Source: Salsipaludibacter albus (GTDB lineage Bacteria; Actinomycetota; Nitriliruptoria; Nitriliruptorales; Nitriliruptoraceae). From it: DNA of 64,000 bases. The position numbers and the translations under genes are program-made. The notes beneath the pieces were generated by a model, which worked only from the letters and a program-made list of their open reading frames with translations, made no database searches and had not been told where the DNA came from. Below, piece after piece: positions 16,485 to 24,699 of the stretch. Position 1 is the first letter of the stretch, and every line of letters begins with the position of its first letter. The DNA lies in assembly GCF_019798055.1 (NCBI RefSeq), contig NZ_JAHOPH010000016.1, forward strand, positions 1 to 64,000, read 5' to 3'.

Positions 16485-17795
16485 CTACTTCTCGAGGATG
16501 GCGACGAGGCCGTTGCCGCCGGCGGCGCAGATGCTGACCAGGGCGCGGCCACCGTGCTCGAAGTCGTCCCGCTCGGCCAGCAGCTTGGCGGCCGTGGCGA
16601 CGATTCGCGCACCCGTCGCCGCGAAGGGGTGGCCGGTCGCCAGCGACGAGCCGTTGACGTTGAGGCGGTCGCGGTCGATCGAGCCCAGCGGTGCGTCCAG
16701 GCCGAGGCGGTCGTGGCAGAACTCCTCGTCCTCCCAGGCGGCCATCGTGGCCAGCACGGTCGACGCGAACGCCTCGTGGATCTCGTAGAGGTCGAAGTCC
16801 TGCAGGGTCAGGCCGCGACGGGCCAGCAGGCGTGGCACGGCGTACACCGGTGCCATCAGCAGGCCCTCGTGGCCGTGCACGTAGTCGACCGCGGCCGACT
16901 CGGCGTCGACCAGCCGGGCGAGCACGGGCAGGTCGTGGTCGGCGGCCCAGTCGGGCGTGGCCAGCAGGACGGCGGCGGCCCCGTCGGTCAGCGGGGTGGA
17001 GTTGCCGGCGGTCATCGTGCCGGTCTCGCGATCGCCGAACACCGGCTTGAGGGTCGACAGCTTCTCCAGCGTCGAGTCCGGCCGGAGGTTGTTGTCGCGG
17101 TCCAGCCCGAGGAACGGCGTGACGAGGTCGTCGAAGAACCCGTCGTCCCACGCCGCGGCCAGCCGCTGGTGGCTGCGCAGGGCGAGCTGGTCCTGGGCCT
17201 CGCGGGACACGCCCCACTCCGCGGTCGTGATCGCCTGGTGCTCGCCCATGGACAGCCCGGTCGCCTGCTCGGCGTTGCGCGGGATGTCGGGCTTGAGCAG
17301 GCTCGGGCGCAACTGCCCGGCGAGCTTGACGAAGTCGACCGGCTCGTTGGCCTGCTGGGCGGCGAGCAGGAGATGGCGCAGGTCGTCGTTGAGACCCATC
17401 GGTGCGTCGGACGTGGTGTCGACCCCGCAGCCGATGCCGACGTCGACCTGGCCGACGCGGATCTTGTTGGCGACCGCCAGCACGGCCTCGAGCGACGTGT
17501 CGCACGCCTTCTGGACGTCGAACGCCGGCGTGTCGTCGGCCAGGGCGCTGGCCAGCACCGCCTCGCGCACGAGGTTGAAGTCGCGACTGTGCTTGAGGAC
17601 AGCGCCGCCCGCGACCTCACCGAGCGTCGCACCGGCCAGCCCGGTGCGTGCGACCAGCCCGTCCAGCGCCGCGGTCAGCATGTCGTGGTTGGAGGCCCGG
17701 GCGTAGGCGGTGCCCGAGCGGGCGAACGGGATGCGGTTGCCCGCCACGATGGCGGCGTCTCGGAGCTGGGTCACGGTCTGGCCTTCGTCGGTCAC
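16485..17795 (-). CDS. fadA2: thiolase, acetyl-CoA acyltransferase (FadA2/FadI type)
   Basis: A 436-residue thiolase of normal length. Nucleophile Cys98 sits in VQKACDTSLEA; the histidine motif is NVNGSSLATGHPFAATGAR, and the third catalytic segment is SICAAGGNG. The HPFAATG form is typical of the FadI/FadA2 subgroup, which cleaves or forms long-chain 3-oxoacyl-CoA. GTG 17795 is the first codon of the conserved N-terminus. With fabG4 and the MaoC dehydratase it would run three of four steps of acyl-CoA elongation or oxidation. A TACCGT box on the minus strand at 17854-17859 is a candidate promoter. Confidence 0.9.
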   Translation of the reverse strand: MTDEGQTVTQLRDAAIVAGNRIPFARSGTAYARASNHDMLTAALDGLVARTGLAGATLGEVAGGAVLKHSRDFNLVREAVLASALADDTPAFDVQKACDTSLEAVLAVANKIRVGQVDVGIGCGVDTTSDAPMGLNDDLRHLLLAAQQANEPVDFVKLAGQLRPSLLKPDIPRNAEQATGLSMGEHQAITTAEWGVSREAQDQLALRSHQRLAAAWDDGFFDDLVTPFLGLDRDNNLRPDSTLEKLSTLKPVFGDRETGTMTAGNSTPLTDGAAAVLLATPDWAADHDLPVLARLVDAESAAVDYVHGHEGLLMAPVYAVPRLLARRGLTLQDFDLYEIHEAFASTVLATMAAWEDEEFCHDRLGLDAPLGSIDRDRLNVNGSSLATGHPFAATGARIVATAAKLLAERDDFEHGGRALVSICAAGGNGLVAILEK

Positions 17796-17974
17796 CGGGT
17801 GTCGCCGGTCACGCCGACGACCTCACAGAGTTTGAGCAGATGCTCCAACTCGTACGGTACGCCCTCGACGTGGCCCCGCAACTCCGGACGGCCGACGGCC
17901 GGTCCGCGCCCGGCCCGTCGGTGGGTGGCGTCCGATCGGGCAGTCGTCGGGCCAGTGCGTCCGCGGTCGCGGGC

Positions 17975-17980
17975 TAGCGT
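17975..17980 (+). promoter_or_regulatory. candidate -10 (TAGCGT) for a leaderless transcript
   Basis: TAGCGT ends 7 bases before ATG 17988 and no ribosome site is visible in between, so the mRNA may start at the start codon. The same geometry is seen at 25514 and 51664. Confidence 0.45.
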
Positions 17981-17987
17981 CCTCGTC

Positions 17988-18785
17988 ATGGATGATCGAT
18001 TCGACCCCCGGAAACGCCTCGACGCGCTCAAGCGGCGGGTCAGACGCGACGAGGAGACCCTCGCCGACATCGCCGAGCACGTCGAGCCGCTCGCCGACGT
18101 GCCCGGTTCACTCGAGCGGATCCGGCGTGAGCTTGAGGTGGCCCGGACGATCCCGTCGGTGCCCCTGCGGCTGCGCGAACGGGCCGTCGAGGCCTCCGTT
18201 GACCACGTCCTCGGTGACGACCACTTCGCCGACGTGATGGTCGCCAACTCCAAGCGGGGATGCCTGGACGCCGGCCTGCGGGCCGTGTCGGGCCCGGGCG
18301 TCGTGGCCGAGTTCGGCGTGTTCCGTGGGACGACGCTCACCCGGATCGCCCGGCGTTTCCCCGAACGCACGGTGCACGGATTCGACAGCTTCATCGGCCT
18401 GCCGGAGGACTGGGCCGGCACGGACAAGGGCGCGGGAGCCTTCGACATCGGGGGCGAGCCGCCGGACCTGCCGGTGGACAACGTGGCGTTCCACGTGGGG
18501 TTCTTCGACGCGACCGTGCCGCCCTTCGCCGACGCCGAGACGGGTCCGTTCGCGTTCGCCCACCTGGACGCCGACCTCTACTCCTCCACCAAGACGGTCT
18601 TCGACCATCTCGGGCACTGGTTCGTCCCCGGGACGGTGATCGTGTTCGACGAGTACTTCGGCTACCACGGGTGGGAACTGCACGAGCATCGTGCGTTCAT
18701 GGAGTTCCTCGACTCGAGCGGGCACGACTACGAGGCCATCGCGCTCGGCCACATGAACCTGGCCGTGCAGCTCGTCGACGCCTGA
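17988..18785 (+). CDS. TylF/macrocin-O-methyltransferase-like SAM methyltransferase
   Basis: A 265-residue class I methyltransferase of the TylF family. A charged, probably helical N-terminal region (residues 1-70) precedes the SAM-binding motif VVAEFGVFRGTTLTRIA, then HGFDSFIGLPEDW and a metal-ligand-type acidic segment FAHLDADLYSSTKTVF, followed by VIVFDEYFGYHGWE. TylF-family enzymes methylate sugar hydroxyls using Mg2+; here the acceptor is unknown, perhaps a cell-surface glycan. The gene stands alone and converges on the ABC exporter operon. Confidence 0.82.
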   Translation: MDDRFDPRKRLDALKRRVRRDEETLADIAEHVEPLADVPGSLERIRRELEVARTIPSVPLRLRERAVEASVDHVLGDDHFADVMVANSKRGCLDAGLRAVSGPGVVAEFGVFRGTTLTRIARRFPERTVHGFDSFIGLPEDWAGTDKGAGAFDIGGEPPDLPVDNVAFHVGFFDATVPPFADAETGPFAFAHLDADLYSSTKTVFDHLGHWFVPGTVIVFDEYFGYHGWELHEHRAFMEFLDSSGHDYEAIALGHMNLAVQLVDA

Positions 18786-18794
18786 GCCGCCCGC

Positions 18795-18820
18795 TCGCCG
18801 GTCGAGTGCTCGACCGGCGA
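18795..18820. terminator. bidirectional terminator between convergent genes
   Basis: A perfect 12-bp inverted repeat (18795-18806 with 18809-18820) around a two-base loop fills the short gap between the TylF-like gene, ending at 18785, and the exporter permease, ending at 18834 on the other strand. Position and symmetry suit termination from both sides. Confidence 0.85.
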
Positions 18821-18833
18821 CGTCCCGTGCGTG

Positions 18834-19676
18834 CTACTTCGTCGCGCTGTGGCGATAGGCCCGGACCGACAGTGGCACGAACACGACCAGGATCCCCACG
18901 ATCCACAGCAGGGTGTAGGCGACCGGGTGGGTCAGCGACCACGCGTCCGACAGGGTGAACACGTCCACCCCCGACGCCTGCAGCTGTGCGACGGACTCGG
19001 CCGTCGGGGCGTTGCCGAACAGGTCGCGGGCGGCCTGGGTCACCGACGACACCGGGTTCCACTCGGCGAACACCTGCAGGGGGGCCGGGAACGTCTCCAG
19101 CGGCACGAACGCGTTGGAGATGAACGTCAGCGGCATGATCACCATGAACGAGGCGTTGTTGATCACCTCGACACTGGGGATCTTCATCGCCACCCAGGCC
19201 ATGATCCACGAGAACGCGTAGCTGAAGGCCAGCAGCAACAGGAAGCCTGCGGCCGCCTCCGGGACCGACGTGTGGATGCGCCAGCCCACCAGGAGCCCGG
19301 TCAGGGACATGATCGTGATCGACAGCACGTTGTAGACGATGTCGGAGGCGGTCCGGCCGACGATCACCGCCGAGCGGGACATCGGCAGCGACCGGAACCG
19401 GTCGATGATGCCCTTCTCCATGTCCTCGGCCAGCCCGGCGCCGGTGAAGGTCGACCCGAACACGACCGTCTGGGCGAAGATGCCGGCGATCAGCCACTCG
19501 CGGTAGGACACGCCGGGGATGTCGATCGCGCCACCGAACACGTACACGAACAGCAGCACGAACATGATCGGCGACATCAGGATCCAGATCAGCAGCTCGG
19601 GGACCCGCTTGATCTTGATGAGGTTGCGACGGGCGACGGCGTAGCCGTCTGCCGCGGCCCAGGTGAGCTCGCTCAT
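18834..19676 (-). CDS. ABC-2 type exporter permease (DrrB-like)
   Basis: A 280-residue membrane permease of the ABC-2 family with six hydrophobic helices. LIWILMSPIMFVLLFVYVFGGAI spans the first helices; the conserved GIIDRFRSLPMSR loop and FISNAFVPLETFP (family pattern F.S..F.P....P) follow, and the last helix is TLLWIVGILVVFVPL. It pairs with the ATPase encoded immediately upstream (4-base overlap), forming a drug, antibiotic or lipid exporter like DrrAB. ATG 19676 starts the recognised N-terminus. Confidence 0.9.
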   Translation of the reverse strand: MSELTWAAADGYAVARRNLIKIKRVPELLIWILMSPIMFVLLFVYVFGGAIDIPGVSYREWLIAGIFAQTVVFGSTFTGAGLAEDMEKGIIDRFRSLPMSRSAVIVGRTASDIVYNVLSITIMSLTGLLVGWRIHTSVPEAAAGFLLLLAFSYAFSWIMAWVAMKIPSVEVINNASFMVIMPLTFISNAFVPLETFPAPLQVFAEWNPVSSVTQAARDLFGNAPTAESVAQLQASGVDVFTLSDAWSLTHPVAYTLLWIVGILVVFVPLSVRAYRHSATK

Positions 19677-20677
19677 CGGACCGTCTCCTTCTGCCGGGGC
19701 TCCGGCTGGTCGGTGGGGGTGTCGTCGGTGGTCGGGTCGGCCGTGGAGCGGCCGGTGAGGGTGAGGAAGACGTCGTCGAGCGTCGGGCGACGCAGTCCGG
19801 CGTCGCTGAGCGCGATGCCACGGTTCTCGACGTCGCTGAGGACCTTGCGGAGGTCGACCGTGCCGCCGGTGACGGCGGCGGTCAGCATCCGGCGGTGGTC
19901 GTCCACGCGGACCTCGTCGACCGCGTGGCGTGACAACAGCTCGTGCACCACCGGGATGTCGGTGGCGACCTCGGCGATCAGTTCGATCCGCTCGCCGCCG
20001 ACCTGCTGCTTGAGCCGGTCCGCGGTGCCCCGGGCGATCGCCCGGCCGTGGTCGATCACCACGATGTCGTCGGCCAACAGGTCGGCCTCCTCCATGTACT
20101 GCGTGGTCAGCAGCAGGGTCGTGCCACCGTTGACCAGTTCGCGGATCACCTCCCACATGTCGCTGCGGCTGCGTGGGTCCAGCCCGGTGGTCGGCTCGTC
20201 GAGGAACAGCACCGTCGGCGTGGCGACCAGGGCGCCGGCCAGGTCCAGCCGGCGACGCATCCCGCCGGAGTAGGTCTTGACCGGACGATCGGCGGCCTCG
20301 ACCAGGTCGAAGCGCTCGAGCAGTTCGCGCGCCCGCTCCCGTGCCCGGTGGCGGCCCATCCGGTACAGCCGTCCGATCAGGTCGAGGTTCTCGAACCCAC
20401 TGAGGTGTTCGTCGACGGCGGCGTACTGCCCCGACAGGCCGATCCGTCGCCGGACCTCCCGGGGGTCGGCCAGCACGTCGACGCCGGCCACCTCCACCGA
20501 GCCCTCGTCGGGCTCCAGCAGCGTGGTCAGGATCCGGACGGCGGTCGTCTTGCCGGCGCCGTTGGGTCCCAGCAGTGCCAGGACCTGTCCGCCCGGGACC
20601 GACAGGTCGAGCCCGTCCAGCGCGGTCACGTCCCCGTAGTGCTTCACCAGTCCGGTCGCCCGGATGACGTCCTGCAT
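19673..20677 (-). CDS. ABC exporter ATPase (DrrA-like)
   Basis: A 334-residue ATPase: Walker A GPNGAGKT at 37-44, signature YSGGMRRRLDLA, Walker B TVLFLDEPTTGLD and switch histidine replaced by Q in LLTTQYMEEAD, as is usual in the DrrA group. The extra C-terminal domain (residues 230-334) is typical of DrrA. ATG 20677 has an AGGAGA ribosome site; the frame continues upstream without conserved sequence. A promoter and operator are visible at 20709-20745, and a WYL regulator gene precedes it on the same strand. Confidence 0.93.
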   Translation of the reverse strand: MQDVIRATGLVKHYGDVTALDGLDLSVPGGQVLALLGPNGAGKTTAVRILTTLLEPDEGSVEVAGVDVLADPREVRRRIGLSGQYAAVDEHLSGFENLDLIGRLYRMGRHRARERARELLERFDLVEAADRPVKTYSGGMRRRLDLAGALVATPTVLFLDEPTTGLDPRSRSDMWEVIRELVNGGTTLLLTTQYMEEADLLADDIVVIDHGRAIARGTADRLKQQVGGERIELIAEVATDIPVVHELLSRHAVDEVRVDDHRRMLTAAVTGGTVDLRKVLSDVENRGIALSDAGLRRPTLDDVFLTLTGRSTADPTTDDTPTDQPEPRQKETVR

Positions 20678-20708
20678 CGTGTTCTCCTTCGTCGCGGGAC
20701 CGTCCGCG

Positions 20709-20714
20709 ACGCTA
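20709..20714 (-). promoter_or_regulatory. -10 box (TAGCGT) of the ABC exporter operon
   Basis: On the minus strand TAGCGT ends 31 bases before ATG 20677. An operator-like inverted repeat at 20721-20745 covers the space where the -35 and spacer should be. Inference from spacing and the box pattern. Confidence 0.5.
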
Positions 20715-20720
20715 GGCATC

Positions 20721-20745
20721 GATGCGGACGGACTGAGTCCGCATC
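20721..20745. promoter_or_regulatory. operator: 9-bp inverted repeat containing CGGAC-N7-GTCCG
   Basis: GATGCGGAC at 20721-20729 and GTCCGCATC at 20737-20745 are perfect complements with a 7-base spacer. The core CGGAC-N7-GTCCG recurs in front of the adjacent WYL regulator gene (21859-21875). Placement directly upstream of the -10 suggests repression by blocking RNA polymerase. Confidence 0.62.
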
Positions 20746-20890
20746 TCTGCGGATCATCCGGCGCTCGACCGCAGGTCGCGGGGCGGCTCGGGGGTGCCCC
20801 CGTGGGCACCGTCGACAGGACGGACGCGGCGGAGGGCGCCGACTCATCGGTCGTCTGCGAGATCGGTGCTGCGACCGGTCCCGTGTCGTG

Positions 20891-21835
20891 TCAGTCGCTG
20901 CCGAGCAGCACCCGGACGTGCTCGCGCAGCGCGCGGTCGACCTCGGCAGGCTCGAGCACCTCGACGTGGCACGGGAAGCCCGCCAGCCAGCGCACGAGGT
21001 GGGACGGTTCGGACGCACCGGTGGACCACAGGGTGGTCGTGTCGGTCTCGGGCTCGAGCACCCCGGCCGCCGCCGGCAACCACGCCGCGACCTCGTCGTG
21101 CGGCAGGTGCAGGCGCACCCTGGCCTGCAGGGGCCAGGGCCGGACCCCGATCGCGGCGCGCACCATCGCCTCCGCGTCGGGCTCGTCCGGCAGGTCGCCG
21201 TCCTCGCCCGTGGTGACGGCGGCGGTGAGGCGGTCGACCCGGAAGGTCCGCCAGTCGACCCGGTCGCGGTCCCATGCCAGCACGTACCAGCGCCGGGACA
21301 CGTGGACCAGTCGGTAGGGGTCGGCGCGACGCATGCTGCGGGCCCCGTCACGTGCCGTGTACATGAACCGCACGCGCAGGCGACGCCGGCAGGCCTCGGC
21401 CAGCACCAGCAACTGGTCCGGGTCGGCCGCGATCTCGCGACCGGTCCCCAGCGCGACCGTGGCCTCGGACAGGTCACGGACCCGGTCGGCCAGGCGGGTC
21501 GGGAGCACGCGCTCGAGCTTGGCCAGTGCGGTCGCCGCGGCCTGGTCGAGCTCGCCGGTGAGGTTGACGGCGGCGGTCCGCAGCCCCAGCACCACGGCCA
21601 TGGCCTCCTGGTCGTCCAGCACCAAGGGTGGCAGTTCGGCCCCGCGACCCAGGCGGTAGCCACCATGGGGCCCGGGCACCGACTCGACGGGGTAGTCCAG
21701 CGACCGCAGTCGGGCGATGTCGCGGCGCACGGTCCGCGGGGTCACCTCCAGCCGGTCTGCGAGCACGTCGCCGGCCCAGACGGGCCGAGCGTGCAGCAGC
21801 GCCAGCAGTTCGAGCAGTCGGGTCGCGGTGTCCAT
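20891..21835 (-). CDS. WYL-domain transcriptional regulator (DeoR/HTH-11 type)
   Basis: A 314-residue regulator. Residues 1-60 hold the helix-turn-helix (ADRLEVTPRTVRRDIARLRS); a linker domain and a WYL domain follow (PYRLVHVSRRWYVLAWDRD, residues about 175-205) and a C-terminal WCX extension. WYL domains sense ligands such as nucleic acids or small molecules. ATG 21835 is preceded at 7 bases by CATACT (a -10-like box on the minus strand at 21842-21847), suggesting a leaderless message. A CGGAC-N7-GTCCG dyad lies in its own promoter and the same dyad in the exporter promoter downstream, so it likely controls both. Confidence 0.88.
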   Translation of the reverse strand: MDTATRLLELLALLHARPVWAGDVLADRLEVTPRTVRRDIARLRSLDYPVESVPGPHGGYRLGRGAELPPLVLDDQEAMAVVLGLRTAAVNLTGELDQAAATALAKLERVLPTRLADRVRDLSEATVALGTGREIAADPDQLLVLAEACRRRLRVRFMYTARDGARSMRRADPYRLVHVSRRWYVLAWDRDRVDWRTFRVDRLTAAVTTGEDGDLPDEPDAEAMVRAAIGVRPWPLQARVRLHLPHDEVAAWLPAAAGVLEPETDTTTLWSTGASEPSHLVRWLAGFPCHVEVLEPAEVDRALREHVRVLLGSD

Positions 21836-21858
21836 GCTCGCCAGTATGGCCCGAGATC

Positions 21859-21875
21859 CGGACACGCTCTGTCCG
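21859..21875. promoter_or_regulatory. candidate autoregulatory operator CGGAC-N7-GTCCG
   Basis: The dyad CGGAC (21859-21863) and GTCCG (21871-21875) lies 12 bases upstream of the -10-like CATACT of the WYL gene, over the expected -35. The same half-sites and spacing occur at the exporter promoter (20725-20741). Confidence 0.6.
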
Positions 21876-21920
21876 CCACCGCCCGCTCGCACCCGACGTT
21901 CGCGCCGAGCGGGTGTGGTT

Positions 21921-22011
21921 GGGTGCGGGTTCCGCTCGGTCGTGCACCCGCTTGGGGGAGTGGTCGGTGAGTGGGTGCGGTTCGGTGCGGTTTTCGCTCG
22001 CTCGTGCACCC
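21921..22011. repeat. two related hairpin units in the gap after the flavin dehydrogenase gene
   Basis: Unit 1 (21921-21949) and unit 2 (21973-22011) both start GGGTGCGG and end GTGCACCC, giving GGGTGC/GCACCC stems around TTC..GCTCG loops. They lie between the end of the minus-strand flavin dehydrogenase gene (22040) and the WYL promoter; they may terminate the former's transcript. Confidence 0.5.
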
Positions 22012-22039
22012 CGCTGGACAGCGGCCGGACAGGGGTGGG

Positions 22040-23698
22040 TCAGGTGGCGGTGGCTGCGGCGGCGGCCCGACCGGCGGCGCGGCCGGAGAAGATGCAGCCG
22101 CCCAGGAAGGTGCCCTCCAGCGAGCGGTACCCGTGCATGCCGCCACCGCCGAAGCCGGCCACCTCGCCGGCGGCGTACAGGCCGTCGAGGACCTCGCCAC
22201 CGGGCCGCAGGACCCGCCCGTCGAGGTCGGTCTCGAGCCCGCCCAGGGTCTTGCGGGTCAGCACGTGCAGCTTCACGCCGATGAGCGGGCCCTTCGCCGG
22301 GTCGAGGATCCGATGGGGTGCGGCCGTCCGGATCAGCCGGTCGCCGCGATAGGTCCGCGCCCGCTGGATCGCCGCGACCTGCAGGTCCTTGCCGAAGTCG
22401 TTGACCAGGTCCCGGTCGCGGGCACGGACCTGGCGGGCGACGTGGTCGAAGTCCAGCAGCGGCTCGTCGGTGAGGTCGTTCATCCCGGCCACCAGCGCCT
22501 GGAGGTTGTCGCGCACGACGAAGTCGACTCCGTGCTCCATGAACGCCGCGACCGGGCCGGGTGGCTCGGCGTCCAGGGCGCGGCCCGCCAGCAGGCGCAG
22601 GTCACGGCCGGTCAGGTCGGGATTCTGCTCGGAGCCCGACAGGGCGAACTCCTTGCCGATGATCTCGGCGTCCAGCACCAACCACGAGTGGTCGTGACCC
22701 GTGCCGCGCAGGTGCGCCAGCGTCCCCAGCGTGTCGAAGCCGGGGTACAGCGGTGCGGGCAGCCGGTTGCCGACGGCGTCGAACCACAGCGAGGACGGGC
22801 CGGGGAGGATCCGGATGCCGTGGCCCGGCCAGATGGGGTCGAAGTTGGTGACGCCCTCGGTGTAGTGCCACATCCGGTCCGGGTTGACGACGCTCGCGCC
22901 CGCGTCGGCGGAGATCCCCAGCATCCGGCCGTCCACGTGGTCGGGCACACCGGTCAGGAGGTGGTCCGGCGGGGTGCCCATCCGCTCGGGCCAGTTCGCG
23001 CGGACCAGGTCGTGGTCGCCGCCGATCCCCCCGGAGGTGACCAGCACGACCGGGGCCGACAGGGCGAACTCGCCCACCTCCTCGCGGGAGGTCGAGCGGC
23101 CCCGCTCGGCCTGGTCGTCGATCAGGACGGCGCCGTGGACCCCACGCACCACGCCGTCGGCCACGTCCAGGCCGTCGACCCGGTGGCGTCCACGCAGCTC
23201 GACCAGCCCGTCGTCGATCGCGGACCGGACCCGCGTGGCGAACGCCTCGACGATCGCCGGCCCGGTGCCCCACACGATGTGGAACCGTGGCACGGTGTTG
23301 CCCGGTCCGTCGGCGCTGCCGGCCCCGCGCTCGGCCCAGCCCACCACCGGGAAGAACCCGATCCCGCGCTCCTTCAGCCACGCGCGCTGCTCGCCAGCCG
23401 ACCAGTCGACGTAGGCCCGGGCCCAGCGGCGGGGCCAGGTGTCCTCGGGGCGGTCGAAGCCGGCGGTGTCCTGCCAGTCCTGCCACGCGAGCTCGTGGGA
23501 GTCCCGGATGCCCATGCGGCGCTGCTCGGGCGTGTCGACCAGGAACAGGCCGCCGAACGACCAGAACGCCTGGCCGCCGAGGGACTGCTCGCCCTCCTGG
23601 TCCAGCAGGACCACGCGTCGGCCGGCGTCGGCCAGCTCGGCGGTCGCCACCAGCCCGGCCAGTCCGGCCCCCACCACGATCACGTCGGCATCGGCCAT
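22040..23698 (-). CDS. FAD-dependent dehydrogenase (3-ketosteroid dehydrogenase/fumarate reductase superfamily)
   Basis: A 552-residue flavoprotein. The N-terminal dinucleotide fold reads VIVVGAGLAGLVATAELADAG, followed by DQEGEQSLGGQAFWSFGG; the C-terminal FAD contact is DGLYAAGEVAGFGGGGMHG and GGCIFSGRAAG. Length and motifs fit the actinobacterial 'FAD-binding dehydrogenase' group related to 3-ketosteroid delta-1-dehydrogenase. Its substrate is not known. ATG 23698 is chosen because the dinucleotide fold begins within five residues. It stands alone between pyrF and the WYL regulator. Confidence 0.85.
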   Translation of the reverse strand: MADADVIVVGAGLAGLVATAELADAGRRVVLLDQEGEQSLGGQAFWSFGGLFLVDTPEQRRMGIRDSHELAWQDWQDTAGFDRPEDTWPRRWARAYVDWSAGEQRAWLKERGIGFFPVVGWAERGAGSADGPGNTVPRFHIVWGTGPAIVEAFATRVRSAIDDGLVELRGRHRVDGLDVADGVVRGVHGAVLIDDQAERGRSTSREEVGEFALSAPVVLVTSGGIGGDHDLVRANWPERMGTPPDHLLTGVPDHVDGRMLGISADAGASVVNPDRMWHYTEGVTNFDPIWPGHGIRILPGPSSLWFDAVGNRLPAPLYPGFDTLGTLAHLRGTGHDHSWLVLDAEIIGKEFALSGSEQNPDLTGRDLRLLAGRALDAEPPGPVAAFMEHGVDFVVRDNLQALVAGMNDLTDEPLLDFDHVARQVRARDRDLVNDFGKDLQVAAIQRARTYRGDRLIRTAAPHRILDPAKGPLIGVKLHVLTRKTLGGLETDLDGRVLRPGGEVLDGLYAAGEVAGFGGGGMHGYRSLEGTFLGGCIFSGRAAGRAAAAATAT

Positions 23699-23764
23699 GT
23701 GGTCACTCCCGGTCGGCGTGGCCCCCATGATGCCGGCCACCCCGTCGGCTGTCCGCTCCCCGGG

Positions 23765-24622
23765 TCAGCCGACGGGCAGGGCGTCGCGAATGGCGTCGCG
23801 GGTGGCCTCGGCCGCGGCGCGGGCGGCCGGTCCCGGGTCGTGCGGGTCGGCCCACAGGACGGCGCGGGACGACGACAGCAGCAGTCCGGTGCCGTCGGCC
23901 GTCGCACCGGCGGCCACCGACGCCTCGAGGTCACCACCCTGGGCCCCGATCCCCGGGACCAGCAGTGGCAGGTCCCCGACCCGGGCGCGCACCTCGCCGA
24001 GCTCGGCCGGGGCCGTGGCGCCGACGACCAGCCCGCACTCGCCCAGCTCGCTCCACCGGTTCGCGACCATGTCGGCGACGCGCAGGTACAGCGCCACGCC
24101 GTCGACCTCCAGCGACTGGAGCTCGGCGGCTCCCGGGTTGGAGGTGCGACACAGGGCGATGACCCCGCCGCGGGCGAGGAAGGGCGCGGCGGCGTCCGTG
24201 CCCAGGTAGGGATTCACCGTGACGGCGTGGGCGTGGTAGCGGTCGAACACCTCGATCGCGTAGCGCTCGGCGGTCGAGCCGACGTCACCACGCTTGGCGT
24301 CCAGGACGAGCGTCACGTCGGGGTGCTCGCTGCGGATCCGGGTGCACAGCGCGGCCAGGGCGTCCTCGGCGCCCAGGGCGGCGAAGTGGGCGATCTGGGG
24401 CTTGAAGGCGCACACGAGGTCGGCCGTGGCGTCGACGATCTCGCCGAGGTAGTCCAGCACCGCCTCGCTGCCCGACCCGAACCCGGCCGGGATCCGGTCG
24501 GGGAGGGGGTCCAGCCCGACACACAGCATCGAGCCCGACGCCGCCCACGAGCGGGCGAGCTGGCCATGGAAGTCGGCGGACGGGGGGCCCTCGTCCTGCA
24601 GGGCGTGCGCAGCTGCTGACAT
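23765..24622 (-). CDS. pyrF: orotidine 5'-phosphate decarboxylase (type 2)
   Basis: A 285-residue OMP decarboxylase of the longer actinobacterial subfamily. The catalytic charged network is seen in LVLDAKRGDVGSTAERYA (Asp-x-Lys-x-x-Asp); the substrate-binding strand is LCVGLDPLPDRIP and the phosphate loop VPGIGAQGGDLEAS. It makes UMP in pyrimidine synthesis. It is not next to other pyr genes here. ATG 24622 is preceded by a short leader with a TACCGT box on the minus strand (24645-24650). Confidence 0.93.
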   Translation of the reverse strand: MSAAAHALQDEGPPSADFHGQLARSWAASGSMLCVGLDPLPDRIPAGFGSGSEAVLDYLGEIVDATADLVCAFKPQIAHFAALGAEDALAALCTRIRSEHPDVTLVLDAKRGDVGSTAERYAIEVFDRYHAHAVTVNPYLGTDAAAPFLARGGVIALCRTSNPGAAELQSLEVDGVALYLRVADMVANRWSELGECGLVVGATAPAELGEVRARVGDLPLLVPGIGAQGGDLEASVAAGATADGTGLLLSSSRAVLWADPHDPGPAARAAAEATRDAIRDALPVG

Positions 24623-24644
24623 GGTGCGTCCTCGGTTCCCCGCG

Positions 24645-24650
24645 ACGGTA
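24645..24650 (-). promoter_or_regulatory. candidate -10 (TACCGT) for pyrF
   Basis: TACCGT on the minus strand lies 22 bases upstream of ATG 24622, in line with the TANNNT boxes of neighbouring genes. Confidence 0.35.
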
Positions 24651-24699
24651 ACCGACCGGACCGGCGTCACGGCCCGGCCCGTCCACCGGCCGAACGGGG

